From Polyodon spathula (taxonomy: Eukaryota; Chordata; Actinopteri; Acipenseriformes; Polyodontidae): 64,000 nt of DNA. Below the pieces are notes generated by a model, which was not told the origin of the DNA, searched no databases, and saw only the letters and a program-made list of their open reading frames with translations. Below are positions 1 to 12,854 of the stretch, piece after piece. A program made the position numbers and the translations under genes. Numbering within the stretch: position 1 is the first letter of the stretch; each line of letters starts with the position of its first letter. Location of the stretch: positions 78,840,118-78,904,117 of the forward strand of contig NC_054537.1 of assembly GCF_017654505.1 (NCBI RefSeq). Direction: 5' to 3'.

Positions 1-1110
<1,110 letters not shown>

Positions 1111-1733
1111 TAACGTTGTTTTTGTTATTTAATACTGCTTTGTGACAGATCCGATCAATTCAATTGAAAACCTTACTCCTAAAATTAATGGGTTTCACAA
1201 AATAAGGATCTACTGTTTGTTCTAAAGTAAATCCACTGATAAATAGTTTGGTTGGTTTAGCGTTTTGAGGAAGATGTGGTATTGTCTGAATTTAATCAGA
1301 ACAAATTAATGCAAATTACTTCAGCTTCAGAGTTTTAACACAATGTTTATTACATGATTAATTCAATAACTTTACAACTTGGGCTATTATGAAGAGCTGC
1401 AGTACAGTAGACAGTATTAATTCCTATACCACGCCTAATGCAAAATGAATCCGTACGAAGAGCAAAAACATACAAAAATGTAAACACTGTCATTTGTGTC
1501 TTTAATCACTATGATGCATTACCATCATCAGCTCAGGTTTGCTGTCTCCAAAGCGACGCATACTATTTGAAGGTTTGGTTAAAATGTTTGCCTACCCTTA
1601 CAAAATATATTGTTGTTGCTATTGCATAAATTAAGCAGTAATGTATTTGCTTACAGTTTGTGTTCAAGTTACCAAAGTTGTTACTATTTTAAATACAATT
1701 ATTTATGCAGTTCACTCTAACAAACTGACATAG

Positions 1734-1915
1734 GCCCGGACCAAATCAAAACTTTGACAACCTGCTAATCACACTCAACAAAACTGTACTTAATAGCGTT
1801 TTCTTTTTTTTTTTGTAAGTATCTGATTTCTTCTACTCATAAAAAGAAAACACTATTAAATACAGTTTTGTTAAGTGCGATTAGCGGGTTGTCAAAGTTT
1901 TGATTTGGTCCCAAC
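1734..1915. repeat. Foldback (palindromic) MITE
   Basis: Two arms of about 75 bp are inverted copies of each other: 1736-1812 starts GGACCAAATCAAAACTTTGA and the reverse complement of about 1840-1912 starts the same way. They are separated by a short T-rich centre. ATA lies next to both ends, a possible target duplication. It has no coding capacity, so it is a non-autonomous DNA element. Confidence 0.7.
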
Positions 1916-2785
1916 CATAGACAAAGTAGAGTAAGGCTCCCAGAACAAGCAATACAGAACTTTAGAACTCTGGCAGGATGAAATTGCTTACCAGAGATTC
2001 TAGAAAATACTGCATGGGGTAAATGTGTGATAAATGAGAATGTAATGCCCACCCTTGCGGTGGAATGCTTGTGTGCCATTAGCTAAACAAACACTTGTTC
2101 TGCTGCATAGGCCCATCTACTGAGTAGAAATAATTTAAAAAAAATAAAAAAAAATAAAAATAAACTTGAAATAAGGTTAGCAGAATTAATGCAATAACAA
2201 TAACAGCTTCAGTACAATATGAACAAAAATATAGCATGCTTCTATGATATGTAGGAATCATCCTTCTCTAGGATGTACCACACACAGTTCACTCCAGTTC
2301 AGATTCCAGTAGGTGTATGCTGTTATTATAATTTCAAGTACTTTCATTGAATTAATTTTATTATATTTTTTTTTTTTTTCGTAATGGATGGTATGTATTT
2401 ATTCCCCAAAAAATGGCCTACAGAAATAGTTTATTGCCATTTGTTATGATAGTTGTTGTGAGTTGATTACTGGCCTCACAACCCATTAACTATTAATTTG
2501 CTCCATTAGTCAGCCAGTGGGTGTTTCTGTCCTTAACTACTAAAATAGCGATTTTGAGATTTTGAAGAAAATAAATCCTTGAAACAAATTACAGTTCTAT
2601 TTAATTTTTCTTAGTGTTTGGCTGTAAAAGAAATATAAAAATGCAGAATACTGAAGTGGCCTGAAATCCTTAACTGCTAGTAGGGCAGCGAGAAGTCTTT
2701 TTTTTTAAGATGTTGACCCCGATGCATGTTGATCTTCAAGGGTGATTTGCCCTTAGCCGTACATAAGACAATTCTCCAAGCCATA
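1916..2785. other. Intron sequence; nothing recognised
   Basis: AT-rich DNA with short A- and T-runs (around 2140 and 2370). No exon, RNA gene or clear repeat family was seen. Confidence 0.5.
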
Positions 2786-3314
2786 CAGTGGCTGCCAAAA
2801 GTATTCACCCCCCTTGGACTTTTCCACATTTTATAGTATTACAACATGGGATCAAAATGGATTTAATTAGGAGTTTTTGCCACTGATCAACACACAGATG
2901 TCCATAATGTCAAAGTGAAAAATAATACAAATTGTACAAATTGTTCTAAATTAATTACAAACATACAACAGAAAATAATTGAATAAGTATTCATCCCCTT
3001 GAGTCAGTATTTGGTAGAGGCGCCTTTGGCAGCAATTACAAACATGAGTCTATTTGGATAAGTCTCTACCAGCTTTGCACATCTGGTCACTGCAATTTTT
3101 GCCCATTCTTCTTTGCAAAATTGCTCAACCTCCGTCAAGTTGGATGGGGACCTTTGGTGAACAGCAATTTTTAACACTTTACACATATTCTCAATATGAT
3201 TGAGGTCCAGGCTTTGACTAGGCCACTCCAGGACATTCACCTTTTTGTTTTTAAGTCACTCCAGTGTGGCTTTGGCTGTATGTTTGAGGTCATTGTTCTT
3301 CTGGAAGATTAATC
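2786..3314 (-). mobile_element. Tc1/mariner element fragment (3' half of transposase, minus strand)
   Basis: Begins with a Tc1-type end (CAGTGGCTGCCAAAAGTATT) after a TA at 2784-2785. The minus strand from 3240 to 3004 encodes the transposase C-terminus: WPSQSLDLNHIEN, which corresponds to the SPDLNPIE motif carrying the third catalytic acidic residue, and KLVETYPNRL near the end. The element stops abruptly near 3314, where unrelated sequence begins. It is the same family as 18089-19505, which retains more of the transposase. Confidence 0.85.
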
Positions 3315-3429
3315 TGTTCTAAGTGCTGAAGAACACTTGGAAGAAAGGTTTAGTGGAATTGTTGATGAAGTAAAGGTCGACATTGAGGAGGCTCTAAATG
3401 ATCAACAGAAGGAAGAGGAAAGGATTTAA
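3313..3429 (+). other. Short open frame at a Tc1 break point; possible coding-exon or retrocopy fragment
   Basis: From the point where the Tc1 fragment stops, a frame of 38 codons is open up to a TAA at 3427-3429. It is strongly acidic and looks coding-like (SAEEHLEERFSGIVDEV, then ending EEERI). The next ~170 bases resemble a 3' UTR. I do not recognise the protein. It may be the tail of a processed retrocopy, or chance. No poly(A) tract or target duplication was established. Confidence 0.25.
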
Positions 3430-3739
3430 GCGCTGTGAACAGATCCCATATTATAGAGCACACATATATATTTTTCTTCTATCCTGAAACTTACATGGGA
3501 AACTGTGGTAACATACTGCACTTTCAAAGTGTGCCTTCTGAGAACAGGACTTGTATCTCATAGACCTTTGCATTTTGATTATTTTTGGTAGTTTTTTTTT
3601 TTTTTAAGTGTCCCAAGAGTAACGTGTGGGCCATTTCTTTGGCTACATTTGGCAAATTAAAACCAGGATAAAAACCAGGATAAAAACATAATTGGGCTTT
3701 CCAATTGGGGACAATACCAATCCTGCCTTTCAGACGTCG

Positions 3740-4236
3740 TCAGGGTATAACCCTTTGCTGTCCATTTATATTCAGTGTCTGTCAGGGACATCAGGGCCAA
3801 TTTCTTTTCACACGCGCTGTTTATTTTACATGCACTGTTTAAATTTTTTTTTTCCAGAGTAAAACAAGTATAAAAGACACTGCATCGCAAAAAGACTCAG
3901 TACTGCATCTCCAGCCAAGCCCCACCCCTTGCTCGCTGTATTTTTCACATACCTCTTTATATTTGTGCATACAATCCTCTCCTGATCACTCGTTTTATCA
4001 CCAAACTCCTCAATAATGTGATCCAAGTCATTATTTTATTACTGTAACGTCTCAAAAAGCTCTGCAAATGTTCGTGATATTCTTTCAGCGCTGGATGCGG
4101 AATCAAAGGGTTAATGCATATATTTAGGAAAAGTCATAAACGGACAAAAGCATAACTTTCAGACATGCAGAGTAATTTTAAATTTGAAAACCTCAAAATG
4201 TCAAAATGACTGTTGTGGCAGTTCTAGTGTTAAAGG
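3740..4236. repeat. Possible piggyBac-type (TTAA) non-autonomous repeats
   Basis: TAACCCTTTG at 3749 and its reverse complement CAAAGGGTTAA at 4103-4113 bracket about 365 bp, and a second end-like motif, GCAGTTCTAGTGTTAA, lies near 4218-4234. TTAA next to such motifs is typical of piggyBac-like MITEs. The ends are short and the interior has no recognised transposase, so the family call is tentative. Confidence 0.35.
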
Positions 4237-6638
4237 ACAGATACAAATAAAAATGAAAAAAAAAAAAAGTTTGTGCATCTTTTCAGAGGTTTGCGTATTT
4301 ACTTTGCTTGCTAAATTAAGTTGCAGTACCATACAGCCTCTGGTTGTTTGTGTTATATACTGAAGTGTACAAATTAATTATTTAAAGAACACCTGGAAAT
4401 CTGACGTTCATTTCATGAAGGACAAGAAATTGTGCAATTCATGGTCACGTTGAAATAACGCGTCTCATGAAAGGCTGTGAAAACACAGTACGAAATTCAG
4501 AATAAATCACAAAGATACATATTCAGCATTACAGATTATACTGTAAGTACAACTATCCAGTCTACATAGAAGTTCATCTGACACACTCACCAGTATAGTC
4601 CAATGATGAACTATGCTTTTGCATAATCTTTCTTCTACCTGGAAATAGTTTAGAAATCCTAAAGATAAATCAAGTTGCAGTATGTAATCTAACTAAAAAC
4701 AAATAGTCTATAGATATATGCTCATATTTTGTAATGTACCTTTTTATATTAACATCCTCTTTTTTTTCTTTTTTATACCAAATTAAACTGTTCAGTCTGA
4801 TTCCTTTTACTTCAGTAAACTCGCTGATTGTCCTTTAAAATCGACTTTTCCTCTATATATTGTAATTCTTCTGCATTGTGCCCTGGAACTGCCTAATGCT
4901 ACTTTATTTTGATTATCACCATATGTTGGGTTTCTGTCACATTTACAAGTTCATTGGCCATCACTTTTAATTACATATCCATTAATTAAGATATTTCCCA
5001 TTAGCAACGTGGCTGATCCACAGTTTGTGAGCAGTCCAAAACAGTTGGTATGTGTCAGTCCTTTATGTTGAAGCCATAGCAGTGCACTGAAACAAAATTA
5101 ACAGACTGAACTTTGTAGTTCATGCCAAAGAGGCACACTAACTTTGATTTACATTATCTTTGTGCTTTACTAAATGAAAATTATCTGGTTCATTGATATA
5201 AAACCCCTTTACAGTACTGTTTTTGTGTGAATAATTTCTGTGTATATTTATTGATATTATGATCAGATCTTCATTAGTTGTCTTGTTAATTTGCACAAAT
5301 AACATATTGGAAAACAGTATCACATGTGCTATCCACATGTTTTATGTTTTAATTGTACTTAAGGTGTATTTTGTATTTATTTATTAAAGGCACAATGAAG
5401 TCTACTATATATCTATCCTGACATGTTAGGTGTTTTTTAATAGAAGTAACAATATTCAAACTGTAATTTAGCGGATTTACAGTAAGGGTGGGCAAACATA
5501 TTTTTATCCAATGCCTCAGATGAGGATGAATTGAAATTGATTGTTTAATATATTAACTGTTCTTCCTGTTTTGAGAAGTGGTTCAACAGGACTAATGGCA
5601 TTTTATGTCAGTATGTCATTTATCGATGCCTGTAAGTGTAAAAAGAATTCAGTTTGATCAAAGTATTGAGCTCATTGTAAATGTACTGGATATCCAGGTG
5701 CCACATGTCTTTTCTCCCGATTGATTAACTATACTCCTCAAGAAGGGAGACTTAAAGGATGAAGAATCGGGAGCAGTCAGCTTCGTTTAAATTGAAACAA
5801 GTTCTGGCATCCACTGATTTACAAAAAGCTAATAAGATATCTAAATGCCTTTTTAGATTAACTGTTGCATTAAGGATGTGATGGCAGTTGAAGCATTTTA
5901 TTAAGCTATGCTTTGTACTGGATAACACACGTGTTCACTCAGAAACTAAAACTTCATAAGCTAAGGAAAACACCACGTGTGATGTTTCACACAAAATGTT
6001 TTTATTATGCCTGCCATGGATTTATTTCACAGGGATTCTCTTTGTCTGATATCTTGGGTCCTCAAGCCTAATAGACTATCATCTGAGTACCAAATTTGGC
6101 AATGAACCTCAACTCCCGATAAAGATATTTTTTCCTGTTTGTTTGGGACAGATGAGGTCCTAATAAATCCTTCTAGAGTCGGTGCCATTGGTAATGTGGT
6201 AAATAAAGCTGTTGCAATGGAGTTGAGATCCAAAATAAGCTCCAGTTTGTATTCACTGCTTTACCGCTGACCTTTTTTGTAGCTCAGTGAATTATTATAT
6301 ATAACCTCAGGGACTTACATTATAAATGATTTGAGGCAAACAATGCCTGGTGTGTTATTCCCATAGACTTTAGTAAAAATGACAAGTTAATCACAATTGT
6401 TGTTGCTAAAAGTCACTACTGAAATTCAAGCCACAGTTTCTGTATTTGGTGACTAATCGGTGATGAAGGTGGTTAATGATTTACATTACTAGTGCAAGCT
6501 TTGGGAACCCAATCATATCAGAAAAAAGAATACCAGAAGCTCTGTATGTAATATATTTTAATTTCAGGCCGCCTACACATGCATACTATATTATTTTGCT
6601 GCTGAAGGGACTTTTTTTTTGTTTGGATATTACATTAT

Positions 6639-6639
<1 letters not shown>
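4237..6639. other. Intron sequence; nothing recognised
   Basis: About 2.4 kb of AT-rich DNA with no convincing exon, RNA gene or transposon end. Short open frames around 5138-5338 and 6027-6233 show no domain features. Confidence 0.5.

Positions 6640-6687
<48 letters not shown>
6640..6687 (+). repeat. Poly(T) run (48 bp)
   Basis: An uninterrupted T tract, about 90 bases upstream of the exon at 6779. Length is likely polymorphic and error-prone in assembly. Confidence 0.9.
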
Positions 6688-6690
<3 letters not shown>

Positions 6691-6778
6691 TATTTGACTT
6701 TCATTTTCTAAATGCAAGCAGTGTTTTAAAGATGGTTTCACCTGATACATGTTTTTTTGTTTTGTTTTCCTTTACTAG

Positions 6779-6856
6779 TGAAAAGGTCCGTAGATTTTAA
6801 ATCTAGAGGAGTTAAATTATTCCCAGGCAAAGACAACAGCAACAAGTTTTCTATCT
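6779..6856 (+). CDS. CSMD3: CSMD3-like exon: linker between CUB2 and Sushi2
   Basis: A 78-nt exon (phase 1 in, phase 1 out) between TTTACTAG and the donor GTGAGT. It completes a valine codon with the previous exon and reads VKRSVDFKSRGVKLFPGKDN followed by SNKFSI. The basic linker with the SRGVKLFPGKDNS core is characteristic of the CSMD family between CUB2 and Sushi2, and the core is closest to CSMD3 as I remember it. Being symmetrical (1-1) it could be skipped without a frameshift. It has no known domain. Confidence 0.88.
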
Positions 6857-7185
6857 GTGAGTCTACCTTTTGTTACTTTATATGGTACATGTGTGATTGC
6901 TGTGCTATTTGTATTGTCTGTGTGATACCCTTTAAGTTTGACATTATTTTGCAAACCATTGTAATGAAAATGTTTGTTATGTGCATGAGGAATTCTACCA
7001 TGCATTATTGAATTGCCCTTATTTTTATGTCCATAATAAATATGTTATTTGAAACTTTATCATTACATCTTAAAATAACTTAAAGGATTAATAAAACATA
7101 TGGAGGTTCTCTTGGCAAATTAAAAGTTAAACAAGTTATCCTTATGTTATTACATTTAATTGCAGGTGCAAGAACATTGTAGATG

Positions 7186-7187
<2 letters not shown>

Positions 7188-7227
<40 letters not shown>
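7188..7227. repeat. (AT)n microsatellite
   Basis: About 40 bp of alternating AT in intron sequence. A longer tract of the same kind lies at 7722-7789. Confidence 0.9.
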
Positions 7228-7232
<5 letters not shown>

Positions 7233-7718
7233 TTTAGATAACTGGAATTATGCAAAATGGCCACATGTTATACAAGTAATTTACAGATAAGCGTAATGCT
7301 TACAATGAAGTTTCATTAACAGCAGTGTAGAGTGCTGTAATTACTTTATTAATATGTTTAAATTCATATTAAATAAACATCAATCAATAATACATTCATA
7401 CATAATAATACATTATGTTCATGTGCATGTTTATTTCATAGTAACTTAATATGGATTTAAAAAATCCAGTAGGGTCGTATAATGTAGAAGATTGTATTTA
7501 AGTACATCGTTATTAATGGAAATTCAAATAAAGCATTATACATTTTAAAGGATGTCTGGAAACTTCCACACTTACATGAAATCACACTCAAGATCATAAT
7601 TTCAAGAAGCAATCATATAAATATATAAAACATGTACTGACAGGTTTTTATACTTCCTAGTTTTAGGATGCTGCAATATGGAATCTATGTTTCCATATGT
7701 GTTTGTGTGTTTATTTTT

Positions 7719-7721
<3 letters not shown>

Positions 7722-7789
<68 letters not shown>
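7722..7789. repeat. (TA)n microsatellite
   Basis: About 68 bp of alternating TA. The tyrosine/isoleucine-rich open frame across it on the minus strand is produced by the repeat. Confidence 0.9.
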
Positions 7790-7791
<2 letters not shown>

Positions 7792-8658
7792 AAGCAATAC
7801 AACATAACGGTCTTTTTATTGATTTAAATACATACTAACTAATGTTTCAAAATACACATTCTTGTCACAGTTTATTAACATTATTAACATTATGACAGTT
7901 CCCCTCTTTATTGTGCTGAGAATTGGTTGGTTCTTCACTTGTTTTTTAAGTTAATGTATGATGTGAGACTATGAGTTCAGACAAAATGCTAGCAAGGGGG
8001 GAGTTCACAACCCTTTTTATTGGCATCATTTTTTTGCTAAAAAAAAAATGGTAGGTTAATTACCGTAACCCTGGTTCCCTGAAAGAGAATACGACCACCA
8101 ACCAATACTTTGGGGATATGCCTGCCTTAGGTAGGTATTCACTGAGCATTTTATGTCAGAGCTGCCGATAGGCCCCTCCATGGAATGACGTCCTCGGTCC
8201 TGCCTGCTGAGGGAATAAGTAGTCGTTCCTCAGCGCTCAATTCCTCTTTTGCATTGAATCTACGAATGCAAGGTTTGGTGGTCGTCTTCTCTTTCAGGGA
8301 ACCAGGGTTATGGTAAGTAACCTAACATTCCCTTTCAATTCGAAGACAACCACCATCCAATACTTATGGGAGTGTAGCGGAGCCATTGCGAGGGAGCGTA
8401 AGCAGACAGCATATGAGGGATGCCTAGCTACCGCCAACTAGTGTTGGTGGCGTGTGCGTACAACCTCAAGGACCCTTGTGTCTAATGAAGGCTTAGAGCG
8501 ATCTACCACATTAAGTCGGTATAACCTGGCAAATGTATGCGCAGTAGCCCAGCTAACCACAGTACAAATATCAGTCAATGAGGCAACTCAAAAGAGAACC
8601 CATGATGCAGCCACACCTCTGGTAGAATGCGCGGCCACCCTCCCAGGTGGGGGGTTCC

Positions 8659-9895
8659 TGTGGAAGAGTTTAATTTAGTACTCCGAACGGAGTTAGATTT
8701 TGTTTTTGTTTGTTTTATTTGATTATGAAAATAAAAATAGTATGCTTGGAAAAATCAAGTGTTTTCTGAATGGCAGGGTTATTAAAGTGCTGAAAAAGAA
8801 CCCAAAGGGGGGCTCCCGTGTGGCACACCCAGTAAAAGCGCTCTGCGCAGATGTTCCCTATTGCCTGGAGATTGCAAGTTCAAAACCAGGCTATGTCACT
8901 GCCAACCGTGACCGGGAGCTCCTAGGGGGTGGCACTCAATTGGCCAAGCACCACCCAGGGGGAAGGAGGGCCAGGTCAGCCAGGTTGACCTCAGCTCACT
9001 GCGCACCAGCGACCCCTGTGGTCTGGCCAGGCGCCTGCAGGCTTGCCTGTAAGCTGCCCAGCTTACAGGACACTGTAGCTCTGAGGTGCCTGCATGGTTG
9101 GTCTGCAGTGTGTAAAGTAGTGGTTGGCTGACGGCACACGCTTTGGAGGACAGAGTGTGTTCGTCTTCACCACTCCCGAGTCAGCGCAGGGGTGGTAGCA
9201 GTGACCTGAGCCTGAAAAATAATTGGACACTACTACAGTGTGGAGAAAATAATAAAAAGTAATAATTGGCAACTGCATTTTTTTAATTTAATATTTAAAA
9301 AAATGTAATATTTTAATATTTAAAAAAAAAGAACCCGAAGGATGGTGGCAGCGGTAAACAGCACTACTAACCTGAGGAAAATAAAAATGGAGAGAGATTT
9401 TACAGACCTGATAAAATACTTAATCAGTGTGCTACAAAACAGGAAGAGGCCAACTGTAGGCAACGAGAAGAGAATGAGAGGCTAAGGAGAAAGTGAGCGT
9501 TACCCCCACCAGAGCCACAGAAACCAAAAGAACCGACAGAGCTGGAACTGTTGATCCAGAAGATGGACTGGGCTGCACTGAAATGGGAGTGGTCTGCAGT
9601 GCAACCAGACCCGCCTGCAACAGAGCAAGAACCATGTGAGGAAACACTGGTAGTGGAACCAGAGCCGGTGGCAGAAGAGGTGCTACCATAGATAGCAGAG
9701 TGGGAAGAGCTGGCCCAGGAGCTTATGACACCACAGCCCCAAACACCAGCTCTATAAGCCAGTCCAGTGCTGATGGGTGCTGTCCCTTGCCCCAGACTCC
9801 TGGATACCCTGCCGATATGCCTGGACTTCCTGCTGCTAGACCTGGACCTCTAGAGTCTACATCTTCGGCCACAGTTCTTCACCTGGTTCCCTACT
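8659..9895 (+). mobile_element. LTR-element fragment inserted in the DIRS remnant
   Basis: The insert begins TGTGGAAGAG, the same LTR start as at 28750, and is bounded on both sides by DIRS sequence sharing GGTGGGGG. After a SINE insertion, TGGTGGCAGCGG at 9343 looks like a tRNA primer binding site. It is followed by a broken gag-like region: RDFTDLIKYLISVLQ near 9397, and an acidic proline-rich stretch (EPEPVAEEVLP-like) near 9620-9690. No protease, reverse transcriptase or integrase was seen and there is no downstream LTR, so it is truncated. Confidence 0.55.
8809..9325 (+). mobile_element. tRNA-derived SINE with 16-bp target duplication
   Basis: Flanked by near-identical 16-bp direct repeats (AAAAAGAACCCAAAGG at 8793-8808 and AAAAAGAACCCGAAGG at 9326-9341). 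The head resembles a tRNA: GTGGCACACCCAGTAAAAGC as an A-box-like region and GCAAGTTCAAAACCAGG as a B-box-like region. A GC-rich body and an A/T-rich tail follow. The open frame across it is not a gene. SINEs move using LINE machinery. Confidence 0.75.
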
Positions 9896-10045
9896 CCGGG
9901 TGGGGGTAGGCCGGCATTATTGTATGCTGTCAATACTGTGTCCACAATCCAGGGTCCTCTCACAATAGCAAACAAAGAGCTGGTAGTGACATTGTGCTTT
10001 CGTCCTATCCACATAATGTCTCAATGTCCTCACTGGACAGGGAAT

Positions 10046-10772
10046 TCAGTTTCCTATCCTCCTCTGATCAAAGGGAAGGGGTGGAAGGCCTCTAATTAAA
10101 GCCGTAATTACCTTAGATAGGAATGCAGGGTTCGTGTGCAACGATAGTCTGTTTCCATTATCCCAAACAAGCATACAGGAACTGTGCACAGAGAGAGCCT
10201 GTAGCTCACTGACCCGCTTAGCGGAGGTGATGGCCAATAAAAAGGCGAGAGATATTTCAGCTTTAGGGAATGTATGAGCTCAAACAGGGCCTTAGTGAGA
10301 GCCTCCAATACCATGTTTAGACTCCACTCGGGGACGTAGTCCTTCTAGGGGGGTGCAGCCGCCGAGCACCCTTTAGAAAACAGGTCGCCAGAATATGGGT
10401 GCCCGGGGATACTTAGTCTATGTTGATGTGGTGTGTAGATATAGCTGCCAGGAACACTTTCACTGTAGAGGGGGACCTGCCTGCCCCTAGCAAATCTTGC
10501 AGAAACTGTAAAATAATTGCTATGGGTCAGTAGATGGGGTCATGGCCTCTGGCCATACACCACTTCTGAAAATACCTCCACTTGTAAGCATATAGTGCTA
10601 TTGTGGAGGAAGCCAAAGCATTCTGCAGTGTAGTAACGACCGCATCTGAAAGCCCTAAGGCTAACAAATGGTCCAGTTCAGGGGCTAGACCCACAAAACA
10701 CAGTGTGCACCGAGGCACTATGCCAATGAGGCACCAAAGTACCAAAGGCTTGCACCGAGGTACTGAAGCCAC
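10046..10772 (-). pseudogene. DIRS tyrosine recombinase fragments
   Basis: Reading minus from 10772, the segment AVVTTLQNALASSTIALYAY then KWRYFQKWC matches the N-terminal core-binding (SAM-like) domain of DIRS recombinases. Further along (10237-10046), ITSAKRVSELQALS carries the first catalytic arginine region. The parts are in different frames and the C-terminal His/Tyr active-site region is not intact, so this is a dead copy. The enzyme would integrate circular cDNA without target duplication. Confidence 0.7.
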
Positions 10773-10910
10773 TGGGGGGGGGGGCAGCTAATGCAGCGGT
10801 GCCTACCCAACCTCTTGTAGTGAGCATAAAATGCTCAGCGAATACCTACCTAAGGCAGGCATATCCCCACAAGTGGTGGTCGTCTTCGAATTGAAGGGGA
10901 ATAATTGTTA

Positions 10911-11489
10911 ATGTTGCAAAACTGGAAATCAATTTAAGAATACCAAAGCTGATTTGAAATACAGTAAATTACTTTGGAATGTCCCCCTTGATTGTTATGT
11001 TCCCGATTTAATACATAGTAATAACAATAAAATTCAAACAAAGCTGTCTGCAATTGTACAGTGGAAAGGGAAGCTCCTGTATTGCCAGTATTCAAATGTA
11101 CATTACTAATCCTTTTAAAGTCTGGCTTTCGGTGTTTTGTATGTGTTGTGCATGTATTGTAGGCTGTTTGCATCAAACATTATTGCATGATAACTTGTAT
11201 CAGGGGCCAAAATCCAGGAAATAGCATACATATTCTGTTACTTGTTCTTGAAAACTGATTCTAGAGAAATCTCCTTTTGATGTTTGTTTGTTTTATGTAA
11301 TCTGACACAAAGGCTATCAGAATGTTCCAGCTTTGAGTTGGAAAAGCTCAAACATGTCACAGATGTTGGTCCGTGTCCATATATGAAAAGTCAAAACAAA
11401 AGCATGTTATAAATGGTGCATGGAAAGATACATCACCTATTCTGGTTCAGTAGTTAAGGATAAACACCAATCACAAAATGTTTTAGTAC
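10911..11489. other. Sequence between DIRS and Ngaro remnants; nothing recognised
   Basis: AT-rich intron DNA without a recognisable exon or repeat. Confidence 0.5.
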
Positions 11490-11849
11490 AAGTATTTATT
11501 GAGGAGAATGCAGAGTATGTAATTTTGCAGAGAAGTATGTTATATATACACATTCATTTGGCATCAAACCTAACTTGCTTTGAGGGCTCGCTGCTTGGCT
11601 GACTGGACAAGGCGGAGACCCCCAGAAAGAACAAACTGGTCTCAATGCCCCAAGTAGTACCAGTTGAAGGGTTAGCCAAATTTTAACAAGGATTGTCGGT
11701 GTGCATGAGAGGAAAACAAAACCCATTTTTGGGAAATAAACCTCTGGGAATCCATGGCAGATCTGTTTGCCCTTCCTCTGGGCAGGCTGCTAATTTTAGT
11801 AAAAGCATTTTTAAGATCTATAATATTTGTTCTAATGTAAACTTGGTAA

Positions 11850-12404
11850 GCAGTGGAGGACTAACGATCTAACTGTTTGATAAGGGAGTCTGGAACTCCG
11901 TTGCAAGAAGCAGCTCAGCTGCGAATCCGGACCCGGAAAGAATCTGGCGAAGGTGAAAGAGGAATCAGTGGCGGGTGACGATTGTTCCGTTTTCGTTAAT
12001 AAACAGCAGGTCTGAGGGTGGTGCGCCCTGAGAAAGAAGGAGATGGAGATAAGAGAGAGGGGGGTTGTAATTTAAATAAACAGATTTGGGAACTCTTTCC
12101 TTCCTGGTCAGTTTTACTTTTGAGCATGAAGGAAAGGGTATCAGATGAGGTGTTTTTTATTTGAGTGCGATGTAAACTCTGAGCATCTAAGGAACCCAAA
12201 AAAGCCTAGGAGAAAAGGGGTTTCTAAAGTTTTATATAAAAGCTGTGAGGAGTAGCCGGAGCAGGTAAATGAGAGACACTGGGAGAGTATGTTGATGGTG
12301 GCAGGTAGGTGAGCATGGGGAGAAGGAGATACTGATCGTTGAAGCCCCTTCAGGATTAGTGAAATTTGTGAGTTGCTGGGGGTGCCGAAAATTAATTTGT
12401 GCAA
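11850..12404 (-). pseudogene. Ngaro tyrosine recombinase remnant
   Basis: From 12404 downward the minus strand has LLGFFGFLRCSEFTSH, in which FLRCSEF is the motif around the first catalytic arginine of Ngaro recombinases. In another frame, SFMLKSKTDQEGKSS follows (about 12130-12090), and near 11960-11870 GVPDSLIKQL resembles the C-terminal active-site region. At least two frameshifts separate these pieces, so no functional enzyme is encoded. Confidence 0.65.
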
Positions 12405-12854
12405 AAACTGGATGCCGGAAATTTTAACTTTGATGGAGGAAACTTATAGCTCTATTCGTAAGGGACACAATAAAGGATGATACTAGAGGCGTTGAAAATG
12501 AAGGAACGGGTATGTTGAATATGCAATGTGAACATTTGTTAAACAATTCCAGGATGACCAGTACGTTTGCAGTGAGCAGAGAGCGATGCTGAGAAGAGCT
12601 GTTTCTTGAGCCTGCAGAACCAGGGAATGCAGCGGGTGGCTTACAGGAATGTCAGGTCTGAAAAGCGAGGAATATGGGTTGACAAGAGGTCGGCTTCGGG
12701 AGCTAATGCTCTGAATCTCTGTATTTGGAAATGAGCAAGAGAACCGGCAATTACATTCAGGTGGCCAGGAATGTGTTAAGTTCTGAGAATGAACTGATTA
12801 GTAACAGATAACCATGCAATCCTTCTGAATATTCTCATTATATGGTTGGATGAA

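Larger units (their letters stand above)
8050..10910 (-). mobile_element. DIRS-type (tyrosine recombinase) retrotransposon remnant, interrupted
   Basis: The left end has a DIRS-like terminal structure: a segment with AACCCTGGTTCCCTGAAAGA (about 8077) and its inverted copy near 8288-8315 bracket about 250 bp. The right end (about 10810-10905) repeats, in inverse order, the ACCTACCTAAGGCAGGCATA and GGTCGTCTTCGAATTGAA motifs also found around 8110-8140 and 8330. Between them the minus strand encodes parts of a tyrosine recombinase. The element is split at about 8655/9896 by an inserted LTR-element fragment, and most of the gag and reverse transcriptase is missing. Sequence on both sides of the break aligns to the second DIRS copy at 38818-39000. 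Confidence 0.75.

Noticed and set aside
7602..7805. Tyr/Ile-rich minus-strand frame
   Set aside because: Direct translation of the (TA)n microsatellite.
8809..8900. Functional tRNA gene
   Set aside because: A- and B-box-like words are present, but no cloverleaf could be drawn and the segment is the head of a SINE with target duplications.
8700..9131. A 143-codon + strand open frame
   Set aside because: It starts in LTR sequence and runs across the tRNA-derived SINE; its composition follows the SINE, not a protein family.
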